Shown here: in pieces, positions 27,810 to 35,084 of the stretch | How the letters are laid out: each line of letters begins with the position of its first letter | Position numbering within the stretch: position 1 is the stretch's first letter | From: JBCCMQ01 sp039026235 | GTDB lineage: Bacteria > Pseudomonadota > Alphaproteobacteria > Rhodobacterales > Rhodobacteraceae | Reading direction: 5' to 3' | NCBI GenBank assembly: GCA_039026235.1 | Contig: JBCCMQ010000001.1 | Location: 1 to 64,000 of the forward strand | DNA: 64,000 nucleotides | The notes under the pieces: model-generated | Told to the model about the DNA's origin: nothing | The model's input: only the letters and a program-made list of their open reading frames with translations | The model's database searches: none | Translations under genes and position numbers: made by a program

Positions 27810-28655
27810 TCAACCGTTCGGGCAATCGATGGGAACTTCGACAACCTCGCCGCCTCTGCGGGTCTTGATGGTGCAAACCCGCTGTTCTTCGACCTCTACG
27901 ACCTCGGCCTCTTTGATACCGAGAAGTTCGCGCTGGTTTATCTCGATGTCTGTGGTCTCGGTCGTGACAGTGTCACCGCTGCCGACCAGCGACAGGGACA
28001 AACGACCGGTGGCTTGTGCCTGGGCAAGCGCCGCGACCTGAATAGGCGAAACGGCCACTGTGACTGTGCGTGCCACACGGTTTTCTGCCAATTCAGAGTT
28101 TGCCGACTGGTCGATCGCGATGATGCGGACAGCGCTTTCGATCAGCTTGGTTATATCGCCGATCTGGCTGCGCCCCGACCAATAGACGTCCACATTGTTG
28201 CCTGGTCGCAGGAAGCCGGAAACACCGCTCGTTACGTCGACGCGAATTGTAAAGGCCCGCTCGCCCGGTTCAAGAAGAGAGCCGACGCCAGCGATTTCGC
28301 CGGGGTCGGTGACTTTCTGCCGGGACAAAGCTTCGTTTCGGTCGATGGTCCGTAGGACGGTGCGCAAGTCGCTGCCGTCACCGGGGAACAGGTTCGCCGG
28401 GTCACGAAAGACACCGTCGGGAACGGCGTTTTCCGGGAAACGCACCAGTTTCACATCGTCCTTGGAAAGCTGCTCGCCGTATTTGATTGTGCGATTGACG
28501 ACAAACACCTCGACCAGCGGTACCAAGGCCGCACGGGCCGCGCGTTCGCGTTCAAGCGCTTCGCGGTTTGCGCCGATGTATTCCTGGGCCATGTACACGG
28601 CAAAGCCGGCCAGCCCCAACCCGACGACCAAGACCAATCCGAACACTACTCGCAT
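27810..28655 (-). CDS. cpaB: CpaB/RcpC, pilus assembly protein with SAF domain
   Basis: Periplasmic, membrane-anchored assembly factor of tad pili (281 residues). An N-terminal membrane helix (about residues 4-24) is followed by the SAF domain (about residues 45-110, VNRTIKYGEQLSKDDVKLVRFP region). The RcpC domain contains RAFTIRVDVTSGVSGFLRPG. ATG at 28655 has AAAGGA upstream; an earlier in-frame start at 28670 is unlikely. The gene lies between a Flp pilin and the secretin, flanked by terminators on both sides. Confidence 0.92.
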   Translation of the reverse strand: MRVVFGLVLVVGLGLAGFAVYMAQEYIGANREALERERAARAALVPLVEVFVVNRTIKYGEQLSKDDVKLVRFPENAVPDGVFRDPANLFPGDGSDLRTVLRTIDRNEALSRQKVTDPGEIAGVGSLLEPGERAFTIRVDVTSGVSGFLRPGNNVDVYWSGRSQIGDITKLIESAVRIIAIDQSANSELAENRVARTVTVAVSPIQVAALAQAQATGRLSLSLVGSGDTVTTETTDIEINQRELLGIKEAEVVEVEEQRVCTIKTRRGGEVVEVPIDCPNG

Positions 28656-28758
28656 CGTTTGTCCTTTCAAAATCCCAGATGGTCGCCGCTGCGTTGCCTG
28701 TTCCGCACCAAACTGGCCACCTCATTGCGGATAGTTTCCACGATGAATGTGGCAAAAG

Positions 28759-28776
28759 CTGGGGCAAAGGATGGAA
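28759..28776 (-). promoter_or_regulatory. Possible fourth, degenerate copy of the flp upstream element, before cpaB
   Basis: The minus strand reads CTTTGCCCCAGCTTTTG about 104 bp upstream of the cpaB start. It is similar in sequence and distance to the element before the Flp genes, but less well conserved. Confidence 0.25.
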
Positions 28777-28799
28777 GGCCAGTGGTTTTGACCTCGGCC

Positions 28800-28837
28800 A
28801 GGAAACAGAAAAGACCGCGGCCAGGTGGCCGCGGCCT
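28800..28837 (-). terminator. Terminator of the first Flp pilin gene
   Basis: On the minus strand the stem GGCCGCGGCCA, a 2-base loop and TGGCCGCGGTC are followed by TTTTCTGTTTCC, 22 bases after the pilin stop. Confidence 0.9.
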
Positions 28838-28859
28838 TTGCGTTTACAGTCAGCGTCCT

Positions 28860-29051
28860 TCAGTAAGTCGGAATTGCTGAGTCAAGGATCGTGGTCGAAA
28901 TATCGTCGGCAAGACTTGTTGTCGAATTACCAACCGAAAGCATCACGGCGATGCCCAGACCGACGACCGCGGAAGTCAGGACAACCCAGTCGACTGTGAC
29001 GGCGCCGTCTTCGTCCTGAGAAAAGCGCTTCACGATATTTGTAAGTGCCAT
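28860..29051 (-). CDS. flp: Flp-type pilin, divergent copy
   Basis: A 63-residue type IVb prepilin. A basic leader ends in DEDG, the prepilin peptidase site, followed by AVTVDWVVLTSAVVGLG, the hydrophobic helix that packs the pilus core. Position 5 of the mature protein is Asp and 6 is Trp, where classical Flp pilins have Glu-Tyr. The C-terminal half differs from the other two copies. The ATG at 29051 has GGAG 8 bases upstream; a TTG at 29063 is less likely. Confidence 0.9.
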   Translation of the reverse strand: MALTNIVKRFSQDEDGAVTVDWVVLTSAVVGLGIAVMLSVGNSTTSLADDISTTILDSAIPTY

Positions 29052-29153
29052 TTCTTTCTCCAATGGTCCCTAGTCTTTTTACTCAAACCTTGTCACTGGG
29101 GGGACAGCCCGTACCGGAATCCTGCGACTTGGCTAACTTCATAGGACCCAAAA

Positions 29154-29168
29154 ATTCGGGCAAGACTA
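29154..29168 (-). promoter_or_regulatory. Repeated flp upstream element, copy 1
   Basis: The minus strand reads TAGTCTTGCCCGAAT, 103 bp upstream of the pilin start at 29051. Matching elements lie 96 and 106 bp upstream of the other two Flp genes. A second shared block, CCAAGTCGCAGGA, lies about 20 bp closer to the gene and recurs upstream of the third gene. Confidence 0.55.
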
Positions 29169-29395
29169 AGGCTTTTTGGACATGTTAATAGGGCGTTTAC
29201 GGGGTCAAATCCGCTGAGCGCGAACCAATGCACCCGTGCGCACATTGACTTTTTCGAATGCGTGAGGTGCCGATGCCTGGCCTGTGTCGTCAGTGCAAGA
29301 ATGCCGGGGCCGCCGTGTTTTGCGTAGGTTGGCGACTTGCCACCCAACCAGGTCTGATCTTCATGGAGCTAGCCTGACGCAGCCGTTTATTGCCC

Positions 29396-29430
29396 CAAAA
29401 AAGAAGAACCGCGGCCGGCAGGCCGCGGTT
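29396..29430 (-). terminator. Terminator of the second Flp pilin gene
   Basis: On the minus strand the stem AACCGCGGCC, a 4-base loop and GGCCGCGGTT are followed by CTTCTTTTTTGGGG, 23 bases after the stop at 29454. Confidence 0.9.
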
Positions 29431-29453
29431 TCTCTTCCCGAAAGGGAAACAGA

Positions 29454-29645
29454 TTAGAACTGCTGGATCGTAACCGCGTCCAGTTCAGCAGAAATCCGGT
29501 CAGCCAGACCGCTGGTCGAGTTGCCGACCGACAGCATCACAGCGATGCCCAGGCCAACGATGGCCGAGGTCAGAACAACCCAGTCGACGGTGACCGCACC
29601 GTCTTCGTCTTTGGCGAAAAGCTTAGCAAGCTTGAACAGTTTCAT
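29454..29645 (-). CDS. flp: Flp-type pilin, near-identical pair member A
   Basis: A 63-residue type IVb prepilin with leader MKLFKLAKLFAKDEDG, the cleavage site after that Gly, and the mature start AVTVDWVVLTSAIVGLG. It differs from the copy at 29879-30070 by only two residues (Leu/Phe at 6 and Ala/Ser at 57), which points to recent duplication or gene conversion. ATG at 29645 follows CTGGAGT. It has its own terminator and upstream region. Confidence 0.93.
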   Translation of the reverse strand: MKLFKLAKLFAKDEDGAVTVDWVVLTSAIVGLGIAVMLSVGNSTSGLADRISAELDAVTIQQF

Positions 29646-29740
29646 AGTTTTACTCCAGTTTACTTTGTCACTCAGTTTTCATCGCGACCCCTGACCCAAT
29701 TGCAGGGGTCTTCGGCGTTGCAAAGCCTAGATGCCAAGAG

Positions 29741-29755
29741 ATTCGGGCAAGATTC
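29741..29755 (-). promoter_or_regulatory. Repeated flp upstream element, copy 2
   Basis: The minus strand reads GAATCTTGCCCGAAT, 96 bp upstream of the pilin start at 29645. It shares the core TCTTGCCCGAAT exactly with copy 1. Confidence 0.55.
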
Positions 29756-29817
29756 GGCAATACATCATGGTTATTTCTGGGTAACCCGTGAAAAATTTGG
29801 GGCAACTCTTGCGGGTG

Positions 29818-29857
29818 GTCAAAAAAGAAAAAGGCCGCAGCCCAAGGGGCCGCGGCC
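29818..29857 (-). terminator. Terminator of the third Flp pilin gene
   Basis: On the minus strand GGCCGCGGCC pairs with GGCTGCGGCC (one G-U pair) around a small loop, followed by TTTTTCTTTTTTGAC, 22 bases after the stop at 29879. Confidence 0.9.
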
Positions 29858-29878
29858 TAAACACCGATACGGTGCGAA

Positions 29879-30070
29879 TTAGAACTGCTGGATCGTAACC
29901 GAGTCCAGTTCAGCCGAGATCCGGTCAGCCAGACCGCTGGTCGAGTTACCGACCGACAGCATCACAGCGATGCCCAGGCCGACGATGGCCGAGGTCAGAA
30001 CAACCCAGTCGACGGTGACCGCACCGTCTTCATCTTTTGCGAAAAGCTTAGCAAACTTGAACAGTTTCAT
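29879..30070 (-). CDS. flp: Flp-type pilin, near-identical pair member B
   Basis: A 63-residue prepilin with 61 of 63 residues identical to the copy at 29454-29645, including the DEDG cleavage site and the mature AVTVDWVVL start. The ATG at 30070 is preceded by GGAGGGA, a strong ribosome binding site; the frame is open a further 22 codons upstream but without support. It is the first gene of the tad region on the minus strand. Confidence 0.93.
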   Translation of the reverse strand: MKLFKFAKLFAKDEDGAVTVDWVVLTSAIVGLGIAVMLSVGNSTSGLADRISAELDSVTIQQF

Positions 30071-30409
30071 TAGTCCCTCCATTGATGCGCTCGCTCGTCT
30101 CACTTCACCCCGCCACGAAGGGAGTGCTCTGTCCAAGAGCTCCTGTGACTTGGTATGTTTCTATTAAGCCCAGTGATTGGGGCGAGACTTGGGCACCCAT
30201 CGTACATTTTTGGTTCACGTTGCATTAACCCGACAACGTACATTAACAATATGAAAATAAACAATAAAGAAATGTATCAGCCTACGTAGTGCCGCTTGAA
30301 AATAGCGATTCTGGTAGCCTTTTGGGGGCTCAGTTCTTCGAAATTCTAGATCGCAGCGCGAAAATCTGATTCAACTGACGGAAGAGCAGTAGGGAAAGAG
30401 CGCGAAACC
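30071..30409. other. Divergent intergenic region at the head of the tad locus
   Basis: A 339-bp gap between the third Flp gene (minus) and the lytic transglycosylase (plus). It contains the repeated flp element at 30176-30190 and an AT-rich block at 30200-30300. CATTAAC occurs twice there, 18 bases apart. It must hold promoters in both directions. No gene is visible. Confidence 0.6.
30176..30190 (-). promoter_or_regulatory. Repeated flp upstream element, copy 3
   Basis: The minus strand reads AAGTCTCGCCCCAAT, 106 bp upstream of the pilin start at 30070. It differs from copies 1 and 2 at two core positions. The accessory block CCAAGTCACAGGA lies about 20 bp nearer the gene, as it does for copy 1. 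Confidence 0.5.
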
Positions 30410-31306
30410 ATGCGCCGACAGAATTACTTGAAGATTGCGTGCACCGCATTGCTGGCACTGGGCGCGCCCCGGGTTGGTGCCGCCGAACCTGTGGCACCGC
30501 CGCCCTTTCCACAGTTCGAGGCCAAGCGCATCGGTACGTCGTCGGCAGGCGGCGGGCGGAAACTGGTCCAGATCGATCCAGAGGCCGAGCCTTTCGCGCT
30601 GACGCCGCAGGGCTGGACCCGGCCGCCAGAAGCGGCGATTACAGCGCCACGGCGTGTCGTAGCGCGCCAGCCTGAGACTGATGCAAATCTCAAATCCCAG
30701 ACGGCGGCCTGGTTCTGGGACAAGATTTCGCCATCTTTGGTGGCGGCAAACCCGTCGCGTTTGAAAGATGCGCTCGCTCAGCTCAGCCTCGCCCCCGATG
30801 GTGCGGGCATCAACGCCCCGTCTTTGTCCGAGCTTGAGGCATTGGCGCAGACCTATGCGGTTCCGCTTATGCGCGAAAGCGCAGGCGCCCGGATTTCGCC
30901 GGCCTTTGCTCTGGCGGTCATCTGGGTGGAATCCAGAGGCCGGCCCGAGGCGGTCAGTTCTGCGGGCGCGGGCGGGCTCATGCAGTTGATGCCGGCCACG
31001 GCCGCTCGGTTCGGTGTCGAAGACCGCAACAATCCAGGAGAAAACATTCGTGGCGGCGTGACCTATCTTGACTGGTTGCTGGAGCGCTTCGGGTTCGATC
31101 CGATCCTCGCTCTGGCCGCCTATAATGCAGGAGAGGGCGCTGTGGACGCCTATGGCGGCGTCCCGCCCTATGCCGAAACGCGCGCCTATGTGCCCAAGGT
31201 ACTGGCCGCTTGGTCCGTTGCACGGTTTTTGTGCCAGTCCCCGCCCGAAAGTGTAAGCGAAGGCTGTCTCTTGGGCTTAAAGACAGCTTCCGTGCAGGCC
31301 GATTAG
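30410..31306 (+). CDS. Lytic transglycosylase (SLT domain)
   Basis: A 298-residue exported enzyme that cleaves peptidoglycan without hydrolysis. The signal peptide is at about residues 1-24. A proline-rich region follows, then the SLT domain (about residues 150-275) with catalytic Glu174 in WVESRG, followed by GAGGLMQLMPATAARFGV and ALAAYNAGEGAVDAYGGVPP. It diverges from the Flp genes, so a role in opening the wall for the tad apparatus is plausible but inferred. It converges on the SDR gene with a 4-base gap. Confidence 0.92.
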   Translation: MRRQNYLKIACTALLALGAPRVGAAEPVAPPPFPQFEAKRIGTSSAGGGRKLVQIDPEAEPFALTPQGWTRPPEAAITAPRRVVARQPETDANLKSQTAAWFWDKISPSLVAANPSRLKDALAQLSLAPDGAGINAPSLSELEALAQTYAVPLMRESAGARISPAFALAVIWVESRGRPEAVSSAGAGGLMQLMPATAARFGVEDRNNPGENIRGGVTYLDWLLERFGFDPILALAAYNAGEGAVDAYGGVPPYAETRAYVPKVLAAWSVARFLCQSPPESVSEGCLLGLKTASVQAD

Positions 31307-31310
31307 GCGC

Positions 31311-32048
31311 TTAGATCGACATCTTCTTGAAGATTGGCTCCGGTATGGCGCGGATTATCATCATGATGTAGCGCCAGAAGAATGGCGTGTAGACAACGTT
31401 GCGCCGCTTATGGATCGCCGCAAGAATGTCGTTTGCCACCTTTTCAGGGGACGCCACGAGGAACATGCCGTCCACGTCCCAGGTCATTGAGGTATCGACA
31501 AAGCCGGGTTTGACCGTCACCACATGACCGCCCGCTCGTGTGAGGCGGTTGCGCAGGCCCGAAAGATAGGTGTGAAAGCCGGCCTTGGCTGATCCATAGA
31601 CATAATTGCCGACGCGACCTCGGTCGCCTGCGACGCTGCCAACCCCGACAATTGTGCCGCTGCCGCGGCTTTCGATAAGGGGCGCAAATTCCTGCAGAAA
31701 CTGGGCCGGACCCGTAAAGCTGTCGGCGACGGTGCCATTGATCAGGGACGGGTCGGCGTCAATACTGTCCTGGGGTGGCATTGAGCCCACAAAAACCGCG
31801 GCATTCAGTGATCCGTCTTCGGCGGCGAGCCTTGCGTGGATGGCCCCAAAGGTGGCCGGGTTGCGGGCATCGAATTTAACGACCTCGGCAAAGGCGGCCC
31901 CGCGCAGGCGCAGGTCGGCGGCACTGGAATTCAGATCCTCCATGTCACGCCCCGCAAGCAAAAGACCGGCTCCGCGCCCCGCCAGCGCCCGTGCGAGCGC
32001 GCGCGCCATTGAAGATGACGCTCCGAGAATGACCCACGTTTCGTTCAT
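31311..32048 (-). CDS. DprE2-like short-chain dehydrogenase
   Basis: A 245-residue SDR with the NAD(P)-binding GASSSMARALARAL loop at the N-terminus, the catalytic serine in VGVGSVAGDRG and the YVYGSAKAG motif (Tyr-x3-Lys). Its start overlaps the stop of the DprE1-like oxidase as ATGA, the arrangement seen for the decaprenylphosphoryl-ribose epimerase pair. By that analogy it would reduce a 2-keto intermediate to a polyprenyl-phospho-arabinose. ATG at 32048 is chosen over an upstream in-frame start inside the oxidase gene. Confidence 0.8.
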   Translation of the reverse strand: MNETWVILGASSSMARALARALAGRGAGLLLAGRDMEDLNSSAADLRLRGAAFAEVVKFDARNPATFGAIHARLAAEDGSLNAAVFVGSMPPQDSIDADPSLINGTVADSFTGPAQFLQEFAPLIESRGSGTIVGVGSVAGDRGRVGNYVYGSAKAGFHTYLSGLRNRLTRAGGHVVTVKPGFVDTSMTWDVDGMFLVASPEKVANDILAAIHKRRNVVYTPFFWRYIMMIIRAIPEPIFKKMSI

Positions 32049-33358
32049 TGGTTCCCTCGCAGCCCAAGGCGCCGTGTCAGATTTGTCTCGAACATACCGG
32101 TCGGATCGGCCTTGGCGACCGCGTCGCGCCACGCCGGCCATTCCGGGTACATCGACTTGACCGCCGCACTGTCTGCCAAGGCATCCTTGGCAAGATAGAT
32201 ACGCCCGCCTGCGTCGACCGTTATGTCTTCGAGCCGGCTGATCAGGTTTTCGGTGCCAGTACGGTTCGGGAAGTCGACAGCCAGCGTGTATCCCGGCATC
32301 GGAAAAGACAGGTATCCGGCGCGCCCGGTGCCCATGCGCTTGAGCACTGCCAGCGGCGAGGCCGTTCCGGCGGCCCCGATGCGTGCCAACATCTCACGAA
32401 GCGCGTCAGTCGCTGCAAGGGGCACGACGCATTGAAATTGGTGAAAGCCCTTCTTTCCATAAAGGCGGTTCCAGTTGTGGATCTTGTCCAAGGGAAAGAA
32501 AAAGTCGTCGATCGGTTTGACGACCGTGCGTCCGCTTGCCGGCACCCGGCGGAAGTAGGCCGCATTGAAGCTGCGGACCACGGCAGGTGCCAGGGTGAAA
32601 CCCGGCGCATCGAACGGAATTGCCTTGGCCCTTTTAGGTGGCCGGACCAAACCCGCGCCGGTTTCGCCTTCTTCGACGATACCGCGCCCCAGGGCATCGC
32701 CCGACGCAGTGGCGTCGATCCATCCAACCGTATAGGTCGCTTCAGACGCGTCCAGAACGCCCAGGTGTTCGTTCAGGTTCTCGACACGGCGTTCGGTTAC
32801 CATGATCACATCACCCTTGGCACGCAACATCTGGACCGTTGCCTCGGCGATGATGCCAGTCTGGCCAAGCCCGCCGACCGTCGCTTTGAAAAGCTGCTCC
32901 TGTTTATCCGGTGCCACGGTCTTGCGTTTGCCGCCCGAAAGCAGGTTTAGCGACAGGACATGTTGCCCGAAGCTGCCGGCGTGGTGATGGTTCTTGCCAT
33001 GGACATCATGGGCGATGCATCCGCCCAAGGTCGCGAAACCTGTGCCGGGCATCACGGGGGGAAGCCAGCCCAGCGGCGCAAAAATACGCGCCAGGTTGCC
33101 GATTGTGCAGCCAGCCTCTACTCGCAGGATGCCTGACGCTTCATCAAAGTCGAGGATCCGGTCCATGCGTGTCATCTCGACAACCTTGCCGCCGTCGTTC
33201 AGAGACGCGTCCCCGTAAGAGCGGCAATTTCCCATGGCGGGGGCCGGATCATCTGTTGCGAGCGCCTTGAGCGTGCCGAAGCGTTCGGGTCGAGCGACAA
33301 GGCCACGGGCACGCAGGACACGACCCCAGCCAGAGTACTCAAGCTCTTTCCAACTCAT
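32045..33358 (-). CDS. DprE1-like FAD-dependent oxidase
   Basis: A 437-residue FAD_binding_4/VAO-type oxidase. The segment CIAHDVHGKNHHHAGSFGQH matches the FAD-proximal motif of mycobacterial DprE1. The C-terminal part has RIYLAKD, whose lysine corresponds to DprE1 Lys418. At the position of DprE1 Cys387, exactly 31 residues before that lysine, this protein has Ala (YTLAVDFP). The enzyme probably oxidises the 2'-OH of a polyprenyl-phospho-ribose. It overlaps its neighbours on both sides (20 bp with the flippase-like gene, ATGA with the SDR). Confidence 0.85.
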   Translation of the reverse strand: MSWKELEYSGWGRVLRARGLVARPERFGTLKALATDDPAPAMGNCRSYGDASLNDGGKVVEMTRMDRILDFDEASGILRVEAGCTIGNLARIFAPLGWLPPVMPGTGFATLGGCIAHDVHGKNHHHAGSFGQHVLSLNLLSGGKRKTVAPDKQEQLFKATVGGLGQTGIIAEATVQMLRAKGDVIMVTERRVENLNEHLGVLDASEATYTVGWIDATASGDALGRGIVEEGETGAGLVRPPKRAKAIPFDAPGFTLAPAVVRSFNAAYFRRVPASGRTVVKPIDDFFFPLDKIHNWNRLYGKKGFHQFQCVVPLAATDALREMLARIGAAGTASPLAVLKRMGTGRAGYLSFPMPGYTLAVDFPNRTGTENLISRLEDITVDAGGRIYLAKDALADSAAVKSMYPEWPAWRDAVAKADPTGMFETNLTRRLGLRGNQ

Positions 33359-34370
33359 TCCTTTTCCTTTGCGAGACCTTTTCGGCAAGCGGAAAGACCG
33401 CCAGTCCAATCGCAATTGCGAACCAAAGCGTCGTGATGCGTATCACCGCTGTTGCGGGCACGCTGACTTCCAGCGGTACGCCCTCCAAGGACAGGAGCGC
33501 AATCATTGCTGCCTCAGCACCGCCAACCCCACCGGGGGACCCAGTAAGTCCGCCGGCCAGTGTCGCAAACGTGAAGATGGCAAGGGCCATCCAGAACCCG
33601 ATGCCAGCGTCAAACCACCCAAGCAACAGATAGAATGCGTACCCTTCGGCCATCCAGCCGACCACGCCAAGGATCATGGCGACCAGAAACACGTCGATCC
33701 TAGAAAAACGGCTCAGCGACCGTGCTGCCGCCCGTATTCGTGCGAAGATCCGTGGCCAGAACCCCAACAAGCGATAAGCCATAGTCGTAAATGAAGACAG
33801 CAGGCGCGGCCGCGTGGCCAAGACCGAAACAAGAAGGGCCCCAATGGTGACGGGGACGGCGCCGCCGATGCCAGTGGCCGAAAGCGCAAGTGAAGCGCCC
33901 AGAATAATTGCCATGGCTGCCAAATCCGAGGCACGGTCGACAAGGACCAGCGGAGCCGAGCGTTCATAGGGCCAGCCTGTCTCACGCCGTATCCAGCGCA
34001 TGCGCACCAACTCTCCAACCCGGCCTGGTGTTACGCTCATGGCAAATCCCCCTAGGAAATGCCGTTGCGTGGCCAGAAACCCAAGGTCCAGACCAAGCCG
34101 TTTTGAAAAGACATGCCAGCGCATGCCCCGAAACGCATAGTTTATAAGTGATAGGCCCAAGAGAATCGCAATCTCAACGACAGTGAGTTTGGCCAACTGG
34201 GCCCTGGTTTCTTCCCAACCGGTGGCGGCTGCCAGACCGATAAGGCCCAAAAGGACGAGCGCAAAAAGGCCGCCAAGAAAAACAAGATCGCGCCACCGGC
34301 GCGTTCTGGGCGTTGTGTCGCGGTGTGCGCTATCCGCACCCGCCCGATGTTCAAGACTGCTCGCCATCAT
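33339..34370 (-). CDS. Flippase-like integral membrane protein (LPG synthase TM family)
   Basis: A protein of about 343 residues with roughly eight membrane helices, of the family named after the membrane domain of lysylphosphatidylglycerol synthase (UPF0104). Family hallmarks are NYAFRGMRWH, the MSVTPGRVGELVRMRW segment and GLTGSPGGVGGAEAAM. With the DprE1/DprE2-like genes it may move a lipid-linked sugar across the membrane, an inference from context. ATG at 34370 (or 34367) is chosen; the frame is open to 34436 but without a ribosome binding site. Confidence 0.78.
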   Translation of the reverse strand: MMASSLEHRAGADSAHRDTTPRTRRWRDLVFLGGLFALVLLGLIGLAAATGWEETRAQLAKLTVVEIAILLGLSLINYAFRGMRWHVFSKRLGLDLGFLATQRHFLGGFAMSVTPGRVGELVRMRWIRRETGWPYERSAPLVLVDRASDLAAMAIILGASLALSATGIGGAVPVTIGALLVSVLATRPRLLSSFTTMAYRLLGFWPRIFARIRAAARSLSRFSRIDVFLVAMILGVVGWMAEGYAFYLLLGWFDAGIGFWMALAIFTFATLAGGLTGSPGGVGGAEAAMIALLSLEGVPLEVSVPATAVIRITTLWFAIAIGLAVFPLAEKVSQRKRNELERA

Positions 34371-34675
34371 TTGCCTGCGCGCATATTGCCAGATTGAGGC
34401 AGCATTATGAACAGACTGTTGCGCTGGCGCTGACATAAAAGAACCACAGCAAGATCAAGTGTCGCAAATGCAGCGCACGGACAATGAACCATGCGGGAAC
34501 GCAACAGTGCATGTGCAATGGTGTGAGTATTTGTTGTTTGTAATCAAAGGGTAATCACGGGCGCCTCACACACACGTGCTTTGATTGTGACAGATCTCCG
34601 ACACAGATCCACTGCATAGGCCAACGCCTTTGAATGAAATGTCGCGGTACCCCACGCCGCATATGGAGAGAAATG
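34371..34675. other. Divergent intergenic region with an 11-bp-phased repeat
   Basis: About 305 bp between the flippase-like gene (minus) and the small secreted protein gene (plus). GTAATCA occurs at 34540-34546 and again at 34551-34557, one helical turn apart, suggesting a regulator binding site. No gene is visible. Confidence 0.4.
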
Positions 34676-35032
34676 ATGAAAACACTTATCCTGGCAACTG
34701 CATTTGCAGCCGCTGCCGCCCCCGTACTGGCACAAACTCAACTGGAAGCAACGCTCGGCGTCGAGCCTGGCGTTTACTCGGTCCAGGAACTGGCCGCTAT
34801 CCACGCCAAATCGACCTTTGAAGGAAACGAAGGTCGCGTCGTTTTCCCGATCGAGGTTGCTACGCGCGGCATCAGCGGCGGCATCGGTCTTGAATTTGCG
34901 ATGGCCCACGCGGCTGAAGCCGACGATTCTGGCGAACGTGCGCGCAGCTTCGGGCTGAATTCGGATCCGACCGGTGAGATTGGCGCAGCCTTCAAGCTTC
35001 GCGTCGAAGACACCATCTCTGGCAACTTCTAA
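34676..35032 (+). CDS. Small exported protein of unknown function
   Basis: A 118-residue precursor with a clear Sec signal peptide (MKTLILATAFAAAAAPVLA, about residues 1-19) and a mature region of about 99 residues rich in small and acidic residues. No domain or cysteine is recognisable. The start ATG at 34676 has GGAG 7 bases upstream. It stands alone between its own promoter region and a strong terminator, which suggests a well-expressed monocistronic gene. Confidence 0.75.
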   Translation: MKTLILATAFAAAAAPVLAQTQLEATLGVEPGVYSVQELAAIHAKSTFEGNEGRVVFPIEVATRGISGGIGLEFAMAHAAEADDSGERARSFGLNSDPTGEIGAAFKLRVEDTISGNF

Positions 35033-35054
35033 GTCGCCATTCCCCCAAAAGAAG

Positions 35055-35084
35055 GGCGGCAGCGGAAACGCTGCCGCCTTTTTT
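35055..35084 (+). terminator. Terminator of the small exported protein gene
   Basis: Stem GGCGGCAGCG, loop GAAA, stem CGCTGCCGCC, then TTTTTT, 22 bases after the stop. The T-run abuts the stop codon of the convergent GNAT gene. Confidence 0.95.

Larger units (their letters stand above)
29052..29453. other. Intergenic region between the first and second Flp genes
   Basis: A 402-bp gap. It holds the upstream region of the 28860-29051 pilin gene, with the repeated element at 29154-29168, and the terminator of the next pilin gene at its far end. An 84-codon open frame on the minus strand (29093-29347) has no ribosome binding site, crosses the promoter region and looks non-coding. I see no other gene in it. 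Confidence 0.6.

Noticed and set aside
29093..29347. 84-codon minus-strand frame between two Flp genes
   Set aside because: It crosses the promoter element of the downstream pilin gene and has no ribosome binding site.
28800..30190. CRISPR-like or mobile-element repeats among the Flp genes
   Set aside because: The repeated hairpins are terminators and the other repeats are pilin coding sequence and upstream elements. There are no regular spacers, transposase or terminal repeats.
30222..30247. CtrA binding site in the tad head region
   Set aside because: Two TTAA sequences are present, but they are 14 bases apart instead of the 7 needed for the TTAA-N7-TTAA consensus.
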